Source of the DNA: Hoylesella timonensis S9-PR14
GTDB taxonomy: Bacteria; Bacteroidota; Bacteroidia; Bacteroidales; Bacteroidaceae
DNA length: 64,000 bases
Reading direction: 5' to 3'
Assembly (NCBI RefSeq): GCF_000762405.1
Contig: NZ_JRPQ01000066.1
Span: 1-64,000 of the forward strand
Within the stretch, counting starts at the first letter, position 1, and every line of letters starts with the position of its first letter. Positions 57,313 through 64,000 of the stretch are shown here, in pieces. Under the pieces are notes generated by a model. The model made no database searches. It saw only the letters and a list, made by a program, of their open reading frames with translations, and had not been told where the DNA came from. Position numbers and translations under genes: made by a program.

Positions 57313-58085
57313 TCAGAGGTTGCGCTCTTCAGTCGTATCAAATCCTTTACCACCTCGCCCCCTAAAATCAGTCCTGCCGTTGCAGGTACAAAGGCATTGC
57401 TGGCAGGTGTCGTTCGTTTTTGGTTGGTGGTAGGTGATTTTACCGTTTCTTCGAGAGGTGAGGTAGATGTTGCTGTCGACTCTATTTCAAAGGGCTTGCG
57501 AGGTGGCTCCTCGCTGTAAACCACTTTAAGGTGTGTAATGCCCATTTTTCGGAGCTTCTTTCTTAGTACCTTTGCCAATGGGTCCATTGCCGTTTTGCTG
57601 ATGTCTGCTACCTTGAATTGGGTGGGGTCTATCTTGTTGGCAGCTCCCATACTGGCTATGATGGGCAGCTGTAGCTGATGACACTGCTTCACCAATTCTA
57701 TTTTAGCCGCCATGGTGTCAATGCAATCTACGACATAATCACAGGCGGACAAGTCTACTTGTTCTGCCGTCTCTGGCAGATAAAACAGGCTACAGGTATG
57801 CACTTTACAGCTGGGATTGATGTCTAAAATGCGTTGGCGAGCCACCGCTACCTTCTTTTGTCCTAAGGTGGAGTGCAATGCCACCAACTGTCTGTTGAGA
57901 TTAGAGATACTCACTTCATCGTTGTCTACTAATGTCAGTTCGCCCACACCGCTCCTTGCCAGTACTTCAACAACGTAACTACCCACTCCTCCTACACCAA
58001 AGACCGCAACGTGTGAGTGCTTCAGCGTTTCTATGGCAGAGCTTCCAAACAGCATTTCCGTACGGGTAAATTCATTTTCCATCAC
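57309..58085 (-). CDS. tcdA: tRNA threonylcarbamoyladenosine dehydratase (TcdA-type)
   Basis: ThiF/MoeB-fold enzyme that ATP-dependently cyclises t6A37 of tRNA. The 258-residue protein has the nucleotide motif VFGVGGVGSYV at residues 28-38, DNDEVSISNLNRQ and DCIDTMAAK, then the TcdA-type AMDPLAKVLRKKLRK region. Its 3' end overlaps the convergent ispH by 4 bp. Confidence 0.88.
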   Translation of the reverse strand: MMENEFTRTEMLFGSSAIETLKHSHVAVFGVGGVGSYVVEVLARSGVGELTLVDNDEVSISNLNRQLVALHSTLGQKKVAVARQRILDINPSCKVHTCSLFYLPETAEQVDLSACDYVVDCIDTMAAKIELVKQCHQLQLPIIASMGAANKIDPTQFKVADISKTAMDPLAKVLRKKLRKMGITHLKVVYSEEPPRKPFEIESTATSTSPLEETVKSPTTNQKRTTPASNAFVPATAGLILGGEVVKDLIRLKSATSD

Positions 58086-58212
58086 GTGTTTTTTTGCAAT
58101 CAGTGCGCAAAGTTAATGAAAATATCGCACTTTTTGGCTAACTTTGCATCAATAGCACCGTGTATAGTTGCTACGATATGAGTTGAAATTACTTTCCTTT
58201 CCTACTTGAATT

Positions 58213-59232
58213 ATGAGGATGAGCCATACAAGTAACAAGTTTGTCTTTGCAATGTTGGGTGTTGCCATGCTCCTATTAGTAATGTTCAACCTTTTGTTGG
58301 GGTCGGTTTACATTCCAGCAGCAGACGTGTTTTCCATATTGTGTGGAAAGGATATGAGTAATGACAGTTGGACTTACATCATTTTAGAATCTCGTTTACC
58401 ACAAACAGTTGCAGCTTTGTTTTGTGGTGCAGCACTCGCTGTGAGTGGCTTGCTGCTACAAACTGCTTTTCAAAATCCTTTAGCTGGACCTTCAATCTTT
58501 GGTATTAACAGCGGGGCGGGATTAGGAGTAGCATTGGTGATGTTAGCCATGGGGGGAAGCATGTCTACGGCTTTGTTCAGTGTGGGCGGTGCTATGGCGA
58601 TTTTGCTGGCTGCCTTTGTGGGTGCTATGGTGGTTACAAGCATTATTTTAGTTTTTTCACAGTGGGTCAAAAACAATGTCATGTTGCTCATCATGGGCAT
58701 CATGATAGGTTATTTATCCTCGTCTGTCATTGCCTTGCTCAACTTCTTTGCCACGCAAGAGGGTGTTAAATCGTATATGATATGGGGCATGGGCAATTTT
58801 AACAATGTCTCTTTACCCCAACTACCCATTTTTACCATTGCTATCATTGTAGGTTTGATAGGCGCCATGCTACTGATGAAGCCGCTGAACGCCTTGTTGT
58901 TGGGCGAACGGTATGCGCAAAACTTGGGCGTCAATGTGCGTGTCGTGCGCGGTTGGCTATTGGTGGTAACGGGGGTGTTGACGGCAGTTACCACGGCTTA
59001 TTGCGGTCCTGTGGCATTTATTGGACTTGCTGTGCCACACATGGCTCGCTTACTGGTTGGCACGGAGAACCACCGCACCCTGCTTCCCCTCACCATGCTC
59101 ATGGGGGCAGTGATTGCTTTGTTGTGCCAATGTATATGCACCTTGCCGGGTTCGCAGGGTGTCTTGCCCCTCAATGCCGTTACACCATTGATAGGGGCAC
59201 CTGTTGTTATCTATATTGTTTGGAAGCATTGA
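58213..59232 (+). CDS. FecCD-family ABC transporter permease
   Basis: Inner-membrane permease of a siderophore, heme or cobalamin import system. The 339-residue protein has about ten helices, beginning AMLGVAMLLLVMFNLLLGSVY, with ESRLPQTVAALFCGAALAVSG and the GPVAFIGLAVPHMARLL motif near the C-terminus. No ATPase or binding-protein gene is adjacent: the next gene upstream is tcdA on the other strand, and downstream are only repeat copy 5 and tRNAs. The substrate is unknown. The start may be 58213 or 58219. Confidence 0.88.
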   Translation: MRMSHTSNKFVFAMLGVAMLLLVMFNLLLGSVYIPAADVFSILCGKDMSNDSWTYIILESRLPQTVAALFCGAALAVSGLLLQTAFQNPLAGPSIFGINSGAGLGVALVMLAMGGSMSTALFSVGGAMAILLAAFVGAMVVTSIILVFSQWVKNNVMLLIMGIMIGYLSSSVIALLNFFATQEGVKSYMIWGMGNFNNVSLPQLPIFTIAIIVGLIGAMLLMKPLNALLLGERYAQNLGVNVRVVRGWLLVVTGVLTAVTTAYCGPVAFIGLAVPHMARLLVGTENHRTLLPLTMLMGAVIALLCQCICTLPGSQGVLPLNAVTPLIGAPVVIYIVWKH

Positions 59233-59369
59233 GTTCGCAAGAGGGAAAAAGAAAGTGAGTTGAAAACTTGATGCAACAGTGAGATGCCATGGGGTTCAAA
59301 ACCTAAAAAAATAATATCAAAATACTTGACAAACACCCTCGTATAATTTGAATATTTGAAAAAGTTTTC

Positions 59370-59705
59370 CCTTCGGTCGAAAATACGCAAGTTTTGAGCG
59401 AGTTTTATAAGTAACAGTTAATCATTGTATTGCGCAAACAAGCGTACGACAAGTCGCATTTATACCTCCATTCATGCCTTAAAAACAAGCAAAAAACCGT
59501 GTTGAAACAATGCTTTAGCACTGCAATAGTGGCTCAATAGAGGTGTTATTTGCATGTAGTTGTCGCCTTAACTCAATGCTTCAATGCAAAAACGATATAC
59601 ATTTCAACCCGAAAAGTGCCATAGTCCCTGTCTTTTCTCCTTATTCTTTTTCTATTTCGCAACTTTTCAAACCCCGTTTTTTCGTCATTTATATTTACAA
59701 AACAG
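59370..59705. repeat. Diverged repeat copy 5 with inverted core
   Basis: The left arm (about 59374-59410, TCGAAAATACGCAAGTTTTG) and the right arm (about 59648-59705, TTTTTCTATTTCGCA) run in the plus direction as in copies 1, 2 and 4. The core (about 59534-59588, CAATAGAGGTGTTATT ... CTCAATGCTTCAAT) reads in the reverse direction. Hairpin 1 and the CATGCTT hairpin are degraded. The copy lies 250 bp upstream of the first tRNA-Asp. Confidence 0.65.
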
Positions 59706-59914
59706 CATGAAAGCGAACTGTTGAAGCATGTTGAAATGTCGCTCTTTAATGAAAGAGCCGTGACACAGAAATAGCGTTTAAACTATCAACAAAAGTACAC
59801 TGAATGACAGGCAATGGTAGTGATTAAAGAAATACTTTGAGCTTTTTCGTTGTTAATAAATATTAATTGAAATAGAAATACGACAGAGAATGAAGCACTT
59901 TAAATAAAAAGTAT

Positions 59915-59922
59915 TACCTTTG
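59915..59922 (+). promoter_or_regulatory. -7 box (TACCTTTG) upstream of tRNA-Asp
   Basis: TACCTTTG fits TAnnTTTG, 33 bp before the first tRNA-Asp; it is identical to the -7 box of tRNA-Pro. A TTTG at -33 is not evident. Confidence 0.6.
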
Positions 59923-59955
59923 CATCCGCAAAACAGAATTGACTTCCGGTTCATT

Positions 59956-60029
59956 GGTGCGTTAGTTCAGTTGGTTAGAATGCCTGCCTGTCACGCAGGA
60001 GGTCACGAGTTCGAGTCTCGTACGCACCG
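59956..60029 (+). tRNA. tRNA-Asp (GTC), copy 1
   Basis: Acceptor GGTGCGT/ACGCACC, anticodon stem CCTGC/GCAGG around CTGTCAC (anticodon GTC), T arm with GTTCGAGTC. The discriminator is G; CCA is not encoded. Identical to the copy at 60061-60134. Confidence 0.97.
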
Positions 60030-60060
60030 CCAACAAACCGTTAAATTCTTTTATCGCTTT

Positions 60061-60134
60061 GGTGCGTTAGTTCAGTTGGTTAGAATGCCTGCCTGTCACG
60101 CAGGAGGTCACGAGTTCGAGTCTCGTACGCACCG
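60061..60134 (+). tRNA. tRNA-Asp (GTC), copy 2
   Basis: Sequence identical to copy 1, separated from it by 31 bp, so a recent tandem duplication or a maintained pair. Transcribed with copy 1. Confidence 0.97.
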
Positions 60135-60179
60135 CTTTCAATGCTCTGATTCAGTCTAGAGATATTGTCTAAAGAATTA

Positions 60180-60216
60180 AAAAAGGATGTGCCTTACTTT
60201 TGGGTATATCCTTTTT
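60180..60216 (+). terminator. Terminator after the tRNA-Asp pair
   Basis: AAAAGGAT and ATCCTTTT pair around a partly paired loop, with a T-rich end. Confidence 0.75.
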
Positions 60217-60217
60217 T

Positions 60218-60640
60218 TTATTCTACATTCCACCTCATATCCCTGCGAATCACAAACTTTTTATCATAAATCATTATCAAAACAAATGGGTCAGTCCTAA
60301 ATTCGTTGTTTGCAAGCATATGAACAGGATTCTTCAAATTACTTTGAAGTGTCTCTAATAGTTTACTGTTGATATCCTCCAACTGTTGAATGTAACCCGA
60401 GGAAATCTTTCTACGTTTAAGCAAATTGATTGAACGGGTATAGACAGCACGATAAAGGAACGAAGAGATTTGGTCGCCAAATTCAATGTCGTCACGCCGT
60501 TGCCAGAGGTCAGTGAACACATCCTCTACAACATCTTGTGCATCATCCTCACTGCCAACCAGCCCTTTTGCGTAAAAGAATAGCTTGGCATACATTTGTC
60601 TGAATAAAGCATCATAAACTGTGCTGATGTTTCGTTGCAT
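60218..60640 (-). pseudogene. ECF sigma factor lacking region 4 (truncated)
   Basis: A Bacteroidales-type ECF sigma-70 factor. Residues 1-85 hold region 2 with AEDVVEDVF-like GSEDDAQDVVEDVFTDLW and the linker to about 105. The normal region 4 DNA-binding helix-turn-helix is missing: after about residue 115 the frame continues with TDPFVLIMIYDKKFVIRR and stops at 140. It ends 80 bp before the tRNA-Asp gene, so there is no room for region 4 in any frame. It probably cannot act as a normal sigma factor. Start at 60640. Confidence 0.75.
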
Positions 60641-60688
60641 TCTACAATCCCACAAATACTTGTTAATTGGTACAAAAATACTCAAAAA

Positions 60689-60879
60689 ACCTGAGTTCGG
60701 AATAAGAATGTGATGAAAAAGTTAGTAATCTCCCTATATTTTTGTACCATTATATCTGATTATCAAATAGTTGTAAATTTTAATAGCGATGATTATCAAA
60801 GATAAAATTACAGAGAATTCTTGTAATGCAGATGACTTTTGCAAGGATTTCGATGTTAAAATACCTGAGTTCGGAATAA
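60689..60879. repeat. 17-bp direct repeat pair upstream of the SusC gene
   Basis: ACCTGAGTTCGGAATAA occurs at 60689-60705 and 60863-60879, 174 bp apart start to start, in the noncoding interval between the truncated sigma factor and the SusC gene. The intervening DNA has no gene. Confidence 0.75.
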
Positions 60880-60881
60880 AA

Positions 60882-60913
60882 ATGCCCTGTTCTCGAATTC
60901 TCCAAAAGGGCAT
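60882..60913. promoter_or_regulatory. Hairpin next to the second direct repeat
   Basis: ATGCCCT (60882-60888) pairs with AGGGCAT (60907-60913) across an 18-base loop, directly after the second direct repeat. Role unknown; it could be the end of an eroded mobile element or a regulatory structure. Confidence 0.35.
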
Positions 60914-61016
60914 AGTTCTTTCGTGTTCTGCCAGCGACAGCAGGCAGTGACCATCACCAGTTCTTAAATTTGTATGCAGTACTTTGTTTGATTTAATAAA
61001 ATTTTTACGAAAACTA

Positions 61017-61047
61017 TTGCAACTTATCGTAACTTTTCATATATTTG
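61017..61047 (+). promoter_or_regulatory. Promoter of the SusC gene
   Basis: TTG (61017-61019), a 20-bp spacer and TATATTTG (61040-61047) fit the Bacteroidetes promoter. The ATG is at 61112, giving a leader of about 60 nt. Confidence 0.65.
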
Positions 61048-61111
61048 CAACAGAAAGCCAATGGGAATTCTTAAAATCCTTTTATAATATCAATGAACTA
61101 ATACGAAAAAT

Positions 61112-64000
61112 ATGAAAAAGTTATTGTTTCTCATGGTTTGCTTCATGAGCTGCACCGCTGCGATGGCCCAGACTGCCATCCATGGCAGAGTGCTCAATGA
61201 AGGGACAAACGAACCGCTCATAGGAGCAACGGTGGTTGAGCAAAACACCTCGAACGGTACCGTTACCGATGTGGATGGCGCATTCAGACTCACCGTGGCA
61301 AAGCTGCCCGTGAGCATCAAGGTGTCGTATATCGGCTATTCCGAAAAGGTCGTCACGGTGACCTCGGCCCAACCGCTGATCATCCGGATGCAGGACATCA
61401 GCAACGAGCTTTCCGAGACCGTCGTCATCGGCTACAGCGGCTCCATCATCCGCTCAAAGATGACGAACTCCATCGCCAAGGTGAAGAACGAGAGTCTCAC
61501 CACGGGCATGTTCTCCAACCCCTCGCAGGCACTCTCGGGTGCCGTTGCCGGCCTGAAGGTGGTGCAAGGGTCGGGCAACCCCAACGCCTCGCCCACCATC
61601 GTACTGCGCGGCGGCACCGACTACGACGGCAGCGGGGCCCCGCTGGTCGTGGTCGACGGCATGATCCGCAGCTCAATGGCCGACGTCAACCCCAACGACA
61701 TACAGTCCATGGAGGTGATGAAAGACGCTGGCGCGACAGCCATCTACGGCTCCAGGGCCAACAATGGCGTCATCCTCATCACCACCAAGAAAGGCAAGGA
61801 CGGTGAGGGTAAGGTAGGCTTCAGCTCAAAGCTGTCATGGAACTACTTCAACAACCCATACAAGTTCCTCGACGCTGGCGACTACCTGTACTACCAGCGG
61901 CGTTCCTACCTCTACGCTGAGCAAAAGGGAACGGTCACGCTGAGCTCGCTCAGTGGCAACCAGCCCTACGGGACAGGCAACAAATACGAGGCCGACGGCA
62001 ACAAAAGCTCGGCAGGCATCTGGGGCGTCTACGAGTACGGCGCTCTTGCGCCCGACGTGCAGAAGGAGCTCATCGGCAAGGGCTGGAGAACCATGACGGA
62101 CCCCGTGACAAACAAGACTCTGATCTACGTGAACAACCACATGGAAGACTTCAACATCAACACCCCCAGCTTCTCGCAGGACTACAACGTCAACTTCAGC
62201 GGGGGCAACGACCGTGGACACTACTACACCAGCCTGGGATACAACAACAGTGAGGGCAACGCCATCAACAACTACAACCGCAGGCTCTCGTTCTTGCTGA
62301 ACACCGACTACAAGATAAAGAAGTGGCTGACAAGCTATTCGAGCTTCAACTTCTCTACGGCCAAGTATCTGGGCATATCCCCGTTTGCTGGCGAGGCGAA
62401 CTACTTCTCCCGGAACTTCTCCTATCCTCCGACATTCCGCGCGTACAACAACAAGGGCGAGTTGCTGCTGGGCAAGAACTCGGGCGACGGTAATCAAAAG
62501 TTCCTGGAAAACGCCATCGACCAAGACTACTCAAGGCAGAAGTTCACCTTCTCGCAAGACTTCAGGTTCAGCATCGTGGACGGGCTCACCCTCGACCTGA
62601 AGGGCGACTGGTATTACCAATACTATACTGGGCAGAGCTTCTACCACACCTACCTGAGCTCGCCAGGACGCTACTCCACGGGGCACAAATCGTTCGCTGA
62701 ATCTGAGAAACACCTCACACAGACCTACAACGTGCTGCTCAACTACAACAAGACACTTGGCAAGCACACCGTCAGCGGGCTCCTGGGATGGGAGTACTTC
62801 CACCAAAAACTCTTCGACCTGCAGGCAAGCGGCAGCAACCCAGCCAACAACTATTTCCGCGACCTGGAATACACCGTGACCGACGAGGGCAAGCGCATGG
62901 TCGACACAGGGCACTCCAAGTTCATCACACAGTCGTACTTCGCACGCGTCAACTACGACTATGATGCCAAGTATCTGGTAGGAATCACGGTGAGGCGTGA
63001 CGGCATCTCCAAGCTGAGCAAGGACAACAGGTGGGGAACATTCCCGGGACTCTCCCTGGGCTGGGTGTTCTCGCACGAGAAATTCATGGAAAAGACCACC
63101 GGATGGCTGAGCTTCGGAAAGGTCCGCGCCAGCTGGGGAAAGAACGGCAACGTAAACTCCTCGTGGGTGGGCGACTATACCGTGCAGGGAGCCTACGCTA
63201 TGGACACCTACCACGGCACGACAAGCTACTACCTGAACAACATCCCCACGGCCTACCTGACATGGGAAACGTCGAGGACGCTGGAGCTGGGACTCGACCT
63301 GGGATTCCTCAACAACAAGATACAGACAAACATCACTTGGTACGACCGCGTGACCTCCGACAAATATGCCAACATCGTAATCCCCGCATCGTCGGGCTTC
63401 ACGAGCATCACGTCCAACAACGGAAAACTTCGCAACCGGGGTGTCGAGCTCGAGACCAACTGCCACATCCTCAACACCGCTGACTGGAAGGTGGACTGGG
63501 CGTTCAACATTGCGCGAAACACCAACAAGATACTGCAGTTGCCCGACAACGGACGTGACAAGAACCGGCAGGGCGGGTACGAGGTGTACACCGGCAACGG
63601 AGACAAGAAGATGTGGGTTGGCGGCTATGCCGAGAACGAAACGCCAGGCGACCTGTGGGTGTTCCAGGCAGAAGGCATCTACAAGACCTACGATGAGATA
63701 CCTGGCAACCTGATAGACAAGTCGACATCGAACAACGGAGGCAACAACAAATTCCTCTACGGCCCCGCCGCATACCAGTCGACAGGCAAGGCGGCCGGAG
63801 GCCTGGCTATCATGCCTGGCGACATCAAGTGGAAAGACGTCAACGGCGACGGAGTGATAGACAACTACGACCTGGTGAAGGTAGGGAACATGACACCCAA
63901 GTGGACAGGCGGCACCACCCTCACGGCCTCGTGGAAAGGACTGGCCCTGACTGCCCGCCTCGACTTCGCACTGGGATTCAAGACTTACGACTACCGCACG
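61112..64000 (+). CDS. SusC/RagA-family TonB-dependent outer-membrane receptor (partial)
   Basis: Outer-membrane receptor that imports glycans or peptides with TonB energy. The frame is open to the window end (963 codons). It has a signal peptide (MKKLLFLMVCFMSCTAAMAQ), a carboxypeptidase-like N-terminal domain with GRVLNEGTNEPLIGATVVE, then the plug domain with LRGGTDYDGSGAPLVVVDG and EVMKDAGATAIYGSRANNG, and beta-barrel sequence. Base composition and GC-rich codon use (AAC, GGC, CTG, ATC) differ from the genes before it. The partner SusD gene would lie beyond the window. A minus-strand frame of over 300 codons inside it is a shadow. Confidence 0.95.
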   Translation, partial: MKKLLFLMVCFMSCTAAMAQTAIHGRVLNEGTNEPLIGATVVEQNTSNGTVTDVDGAFRLTVAKLPVSIKVSYIGYSEKVVTVTSAQPLIIRMQDISNELSETVVIGYSGSIIRSKMTNSIAKVKNESLTTGMFSNPSQALSGAVAGLKVVQGSGNPNASPTIVLRGGTDYDGSGAPLVVVDGMIRSSMADVNPNDIQSMEVMKDAGATAIYGSRANNGVILITTKKGKDGEGKVGFSSKLSWNYFNNPYKFLDAGDYLYYQRRSYLYAEQKGTVTLSSLSGNQPYGTGNKYEADGNKSSAGIWGVYEYGALAPDVQKELIGKGWRTMTDPVTNKTLIYVNNHMEDFNINTPSFSQDYNVNFSGGNDRGHYYTSLGYNNSEGNAINNYNRRLSFLLNTDYKIKKWLTSYSSFNFSTAKYLGISPFAGEANYFSRNFSYPPTFRAYNNKGELLLGKNSGDGNQKFLENAIDQDYSRQKFTFSQDFRFSIVDGLTLDLKGDWYYQYYTGQSFYHTYLSSPGRYSTGHKSFAESEKHLTQTYNVLLNYNKTLGKHTVSGLLGWEYFHQKLFDLQASGSNPANNYFRDLEYTVTDEGKRMVDTGHSKFITQSYFARVNYDYDAKYLVGITVRRDGISKLSKDNRWGTFPGLSLGWVFSHEKFMEKTTGWLSFGKVRASWGKNGNVNSSWVGDYTVQGAYAMDTYHGTTSYYLNNIPTAYLTWETSRTLELGLDLGFLNNKIQTNITWYDRVTSDKYANIVIPASSGFTSITSNNGKLRNRGVELETNCHILNTADWKVDWAFNIARNTNKILQLPDNGRDKNRQGGYEVYTGNGDKKMWVGGYAENETPGDLWVFQAEGIYKTYDEIPGNLIDKSTSNNGGNNKFLYGPAAYQSTGKAAGGLAIMPGDIKWKDVNGDGVIDNYDLVKVGNMTPKWTGGTTLTASWKGLALTARLDFALGFKTYDYRT

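Noticed and set aside
59920..60159. Plus-strand frame of 79 codons over the tRNA-Asp pair
   Set aside because: It simply translates the two identical tRNA genes (hence its internal repeat); no ribosome site or homology.
61835..62524. Another long minus-strand frame inside the SusC gene
   Set aside because: Same cause: shadow of a GC-rich coding strand, Val/Ala-rich translation with no motif.
62531..63466. Long minus-strand frame of 311 codons inside the SusC gene
   Set aside because: It is antisense to a clearly coding SusC frame; GC-rich codon bias keeps the opposite frame open. No start context or motifs.

Overview
The window is chromosomal DNA of a Bacteroidales bacterium, most likely Prevotella or a close relative. 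Supporting signs are promoters of the Bacteroidetes type (TTTG, about 20 bp, TAnnTTTG), a serine palmitoyltransferase for sphingolipids, an EF-G paralogue of the Bacteroides EF-G2 kind, RprXY-type two-component genes, DUF4924-rmlD-prfC synteny, a metalloprotease with a C-terminal tail resembling type IX secretion signals, and a SusC/RagA TonB-dependent receptor. Base composition is low-to-mid 40s % GC until about 61.1 kb, where the SusC gene is clearly GC-richer.

Layout. 0.5-3.4 kb: agmatine to putrescine genes (aguA, aguB) and a possible outer-membrane protein. 3.6-8.7 kb: ROK sugar kinase, LysE-type exporter, then DUF4924, rmlD and prfC. 8.8-11.9 kb (minus): rny, a possible structured RNA, zapA, a coiled-coil protein and an unknown protein. 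12.2-16.2 kb: rmlA, a Wzc-type tyrosine kinase with a very Tyr-rich tail, and a small HAD hydrolase. 16.5-18.0 kb: rpsF-rpsR-rplI. 18.4-23.1 kb (minus): RprY/RprX-like regulators and the EF-G paralogue. 23.2-27.3 kb: hemW, a small membrane protein, uracil permease, lactonase. 28.2-36 kb: esterase, DEAD-box helicase, LptF/G-like permease, tgt, lon. 36.8-43.2 kb: a frameshifted small membrane gene, trmN6, lipid kinase, serine palmitoyltransferase, tRNA-Pro, OPT transporter. 43.4-49.0 kb: M6 protease, clpB, HigBA-like toxin-antitoxin. 49.9-59.2 kb: alpha-2-macroglobulin, DUF1573 protein, ispH, tcdA, FecCD permease. 59.9-64 kb: two identical tRNA-Asp genes, a truncated ECF sigma factor, and a SusC gene running off the window.

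The most unusual content is intergenic. A dispersed repeat of about 395 bp occurs four times (1-391, 27448-27845, 36133-36527 on the minus strand, 49181-49577), plus a diverged fifth copy (about 59370-59705) whose core is inverted relative to its arms. It has two conserved hairpins and a 186-nt frame of fixed length on the strand opposite the hairpin orientation. In every case the same end faces the start of the next gene. Also notable are a HigB-like toxin gene whose family start lies at an ATA codon right after a promoter, a poly-T frameshift in a small membrane gene, three 22-bp tandem palindromic repeats between convergent genes, and a sharp composition change next to the tRNA-Asp pair.

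All function calls come from reading the translated sequence for motifs and family resemblance; no database search was run.
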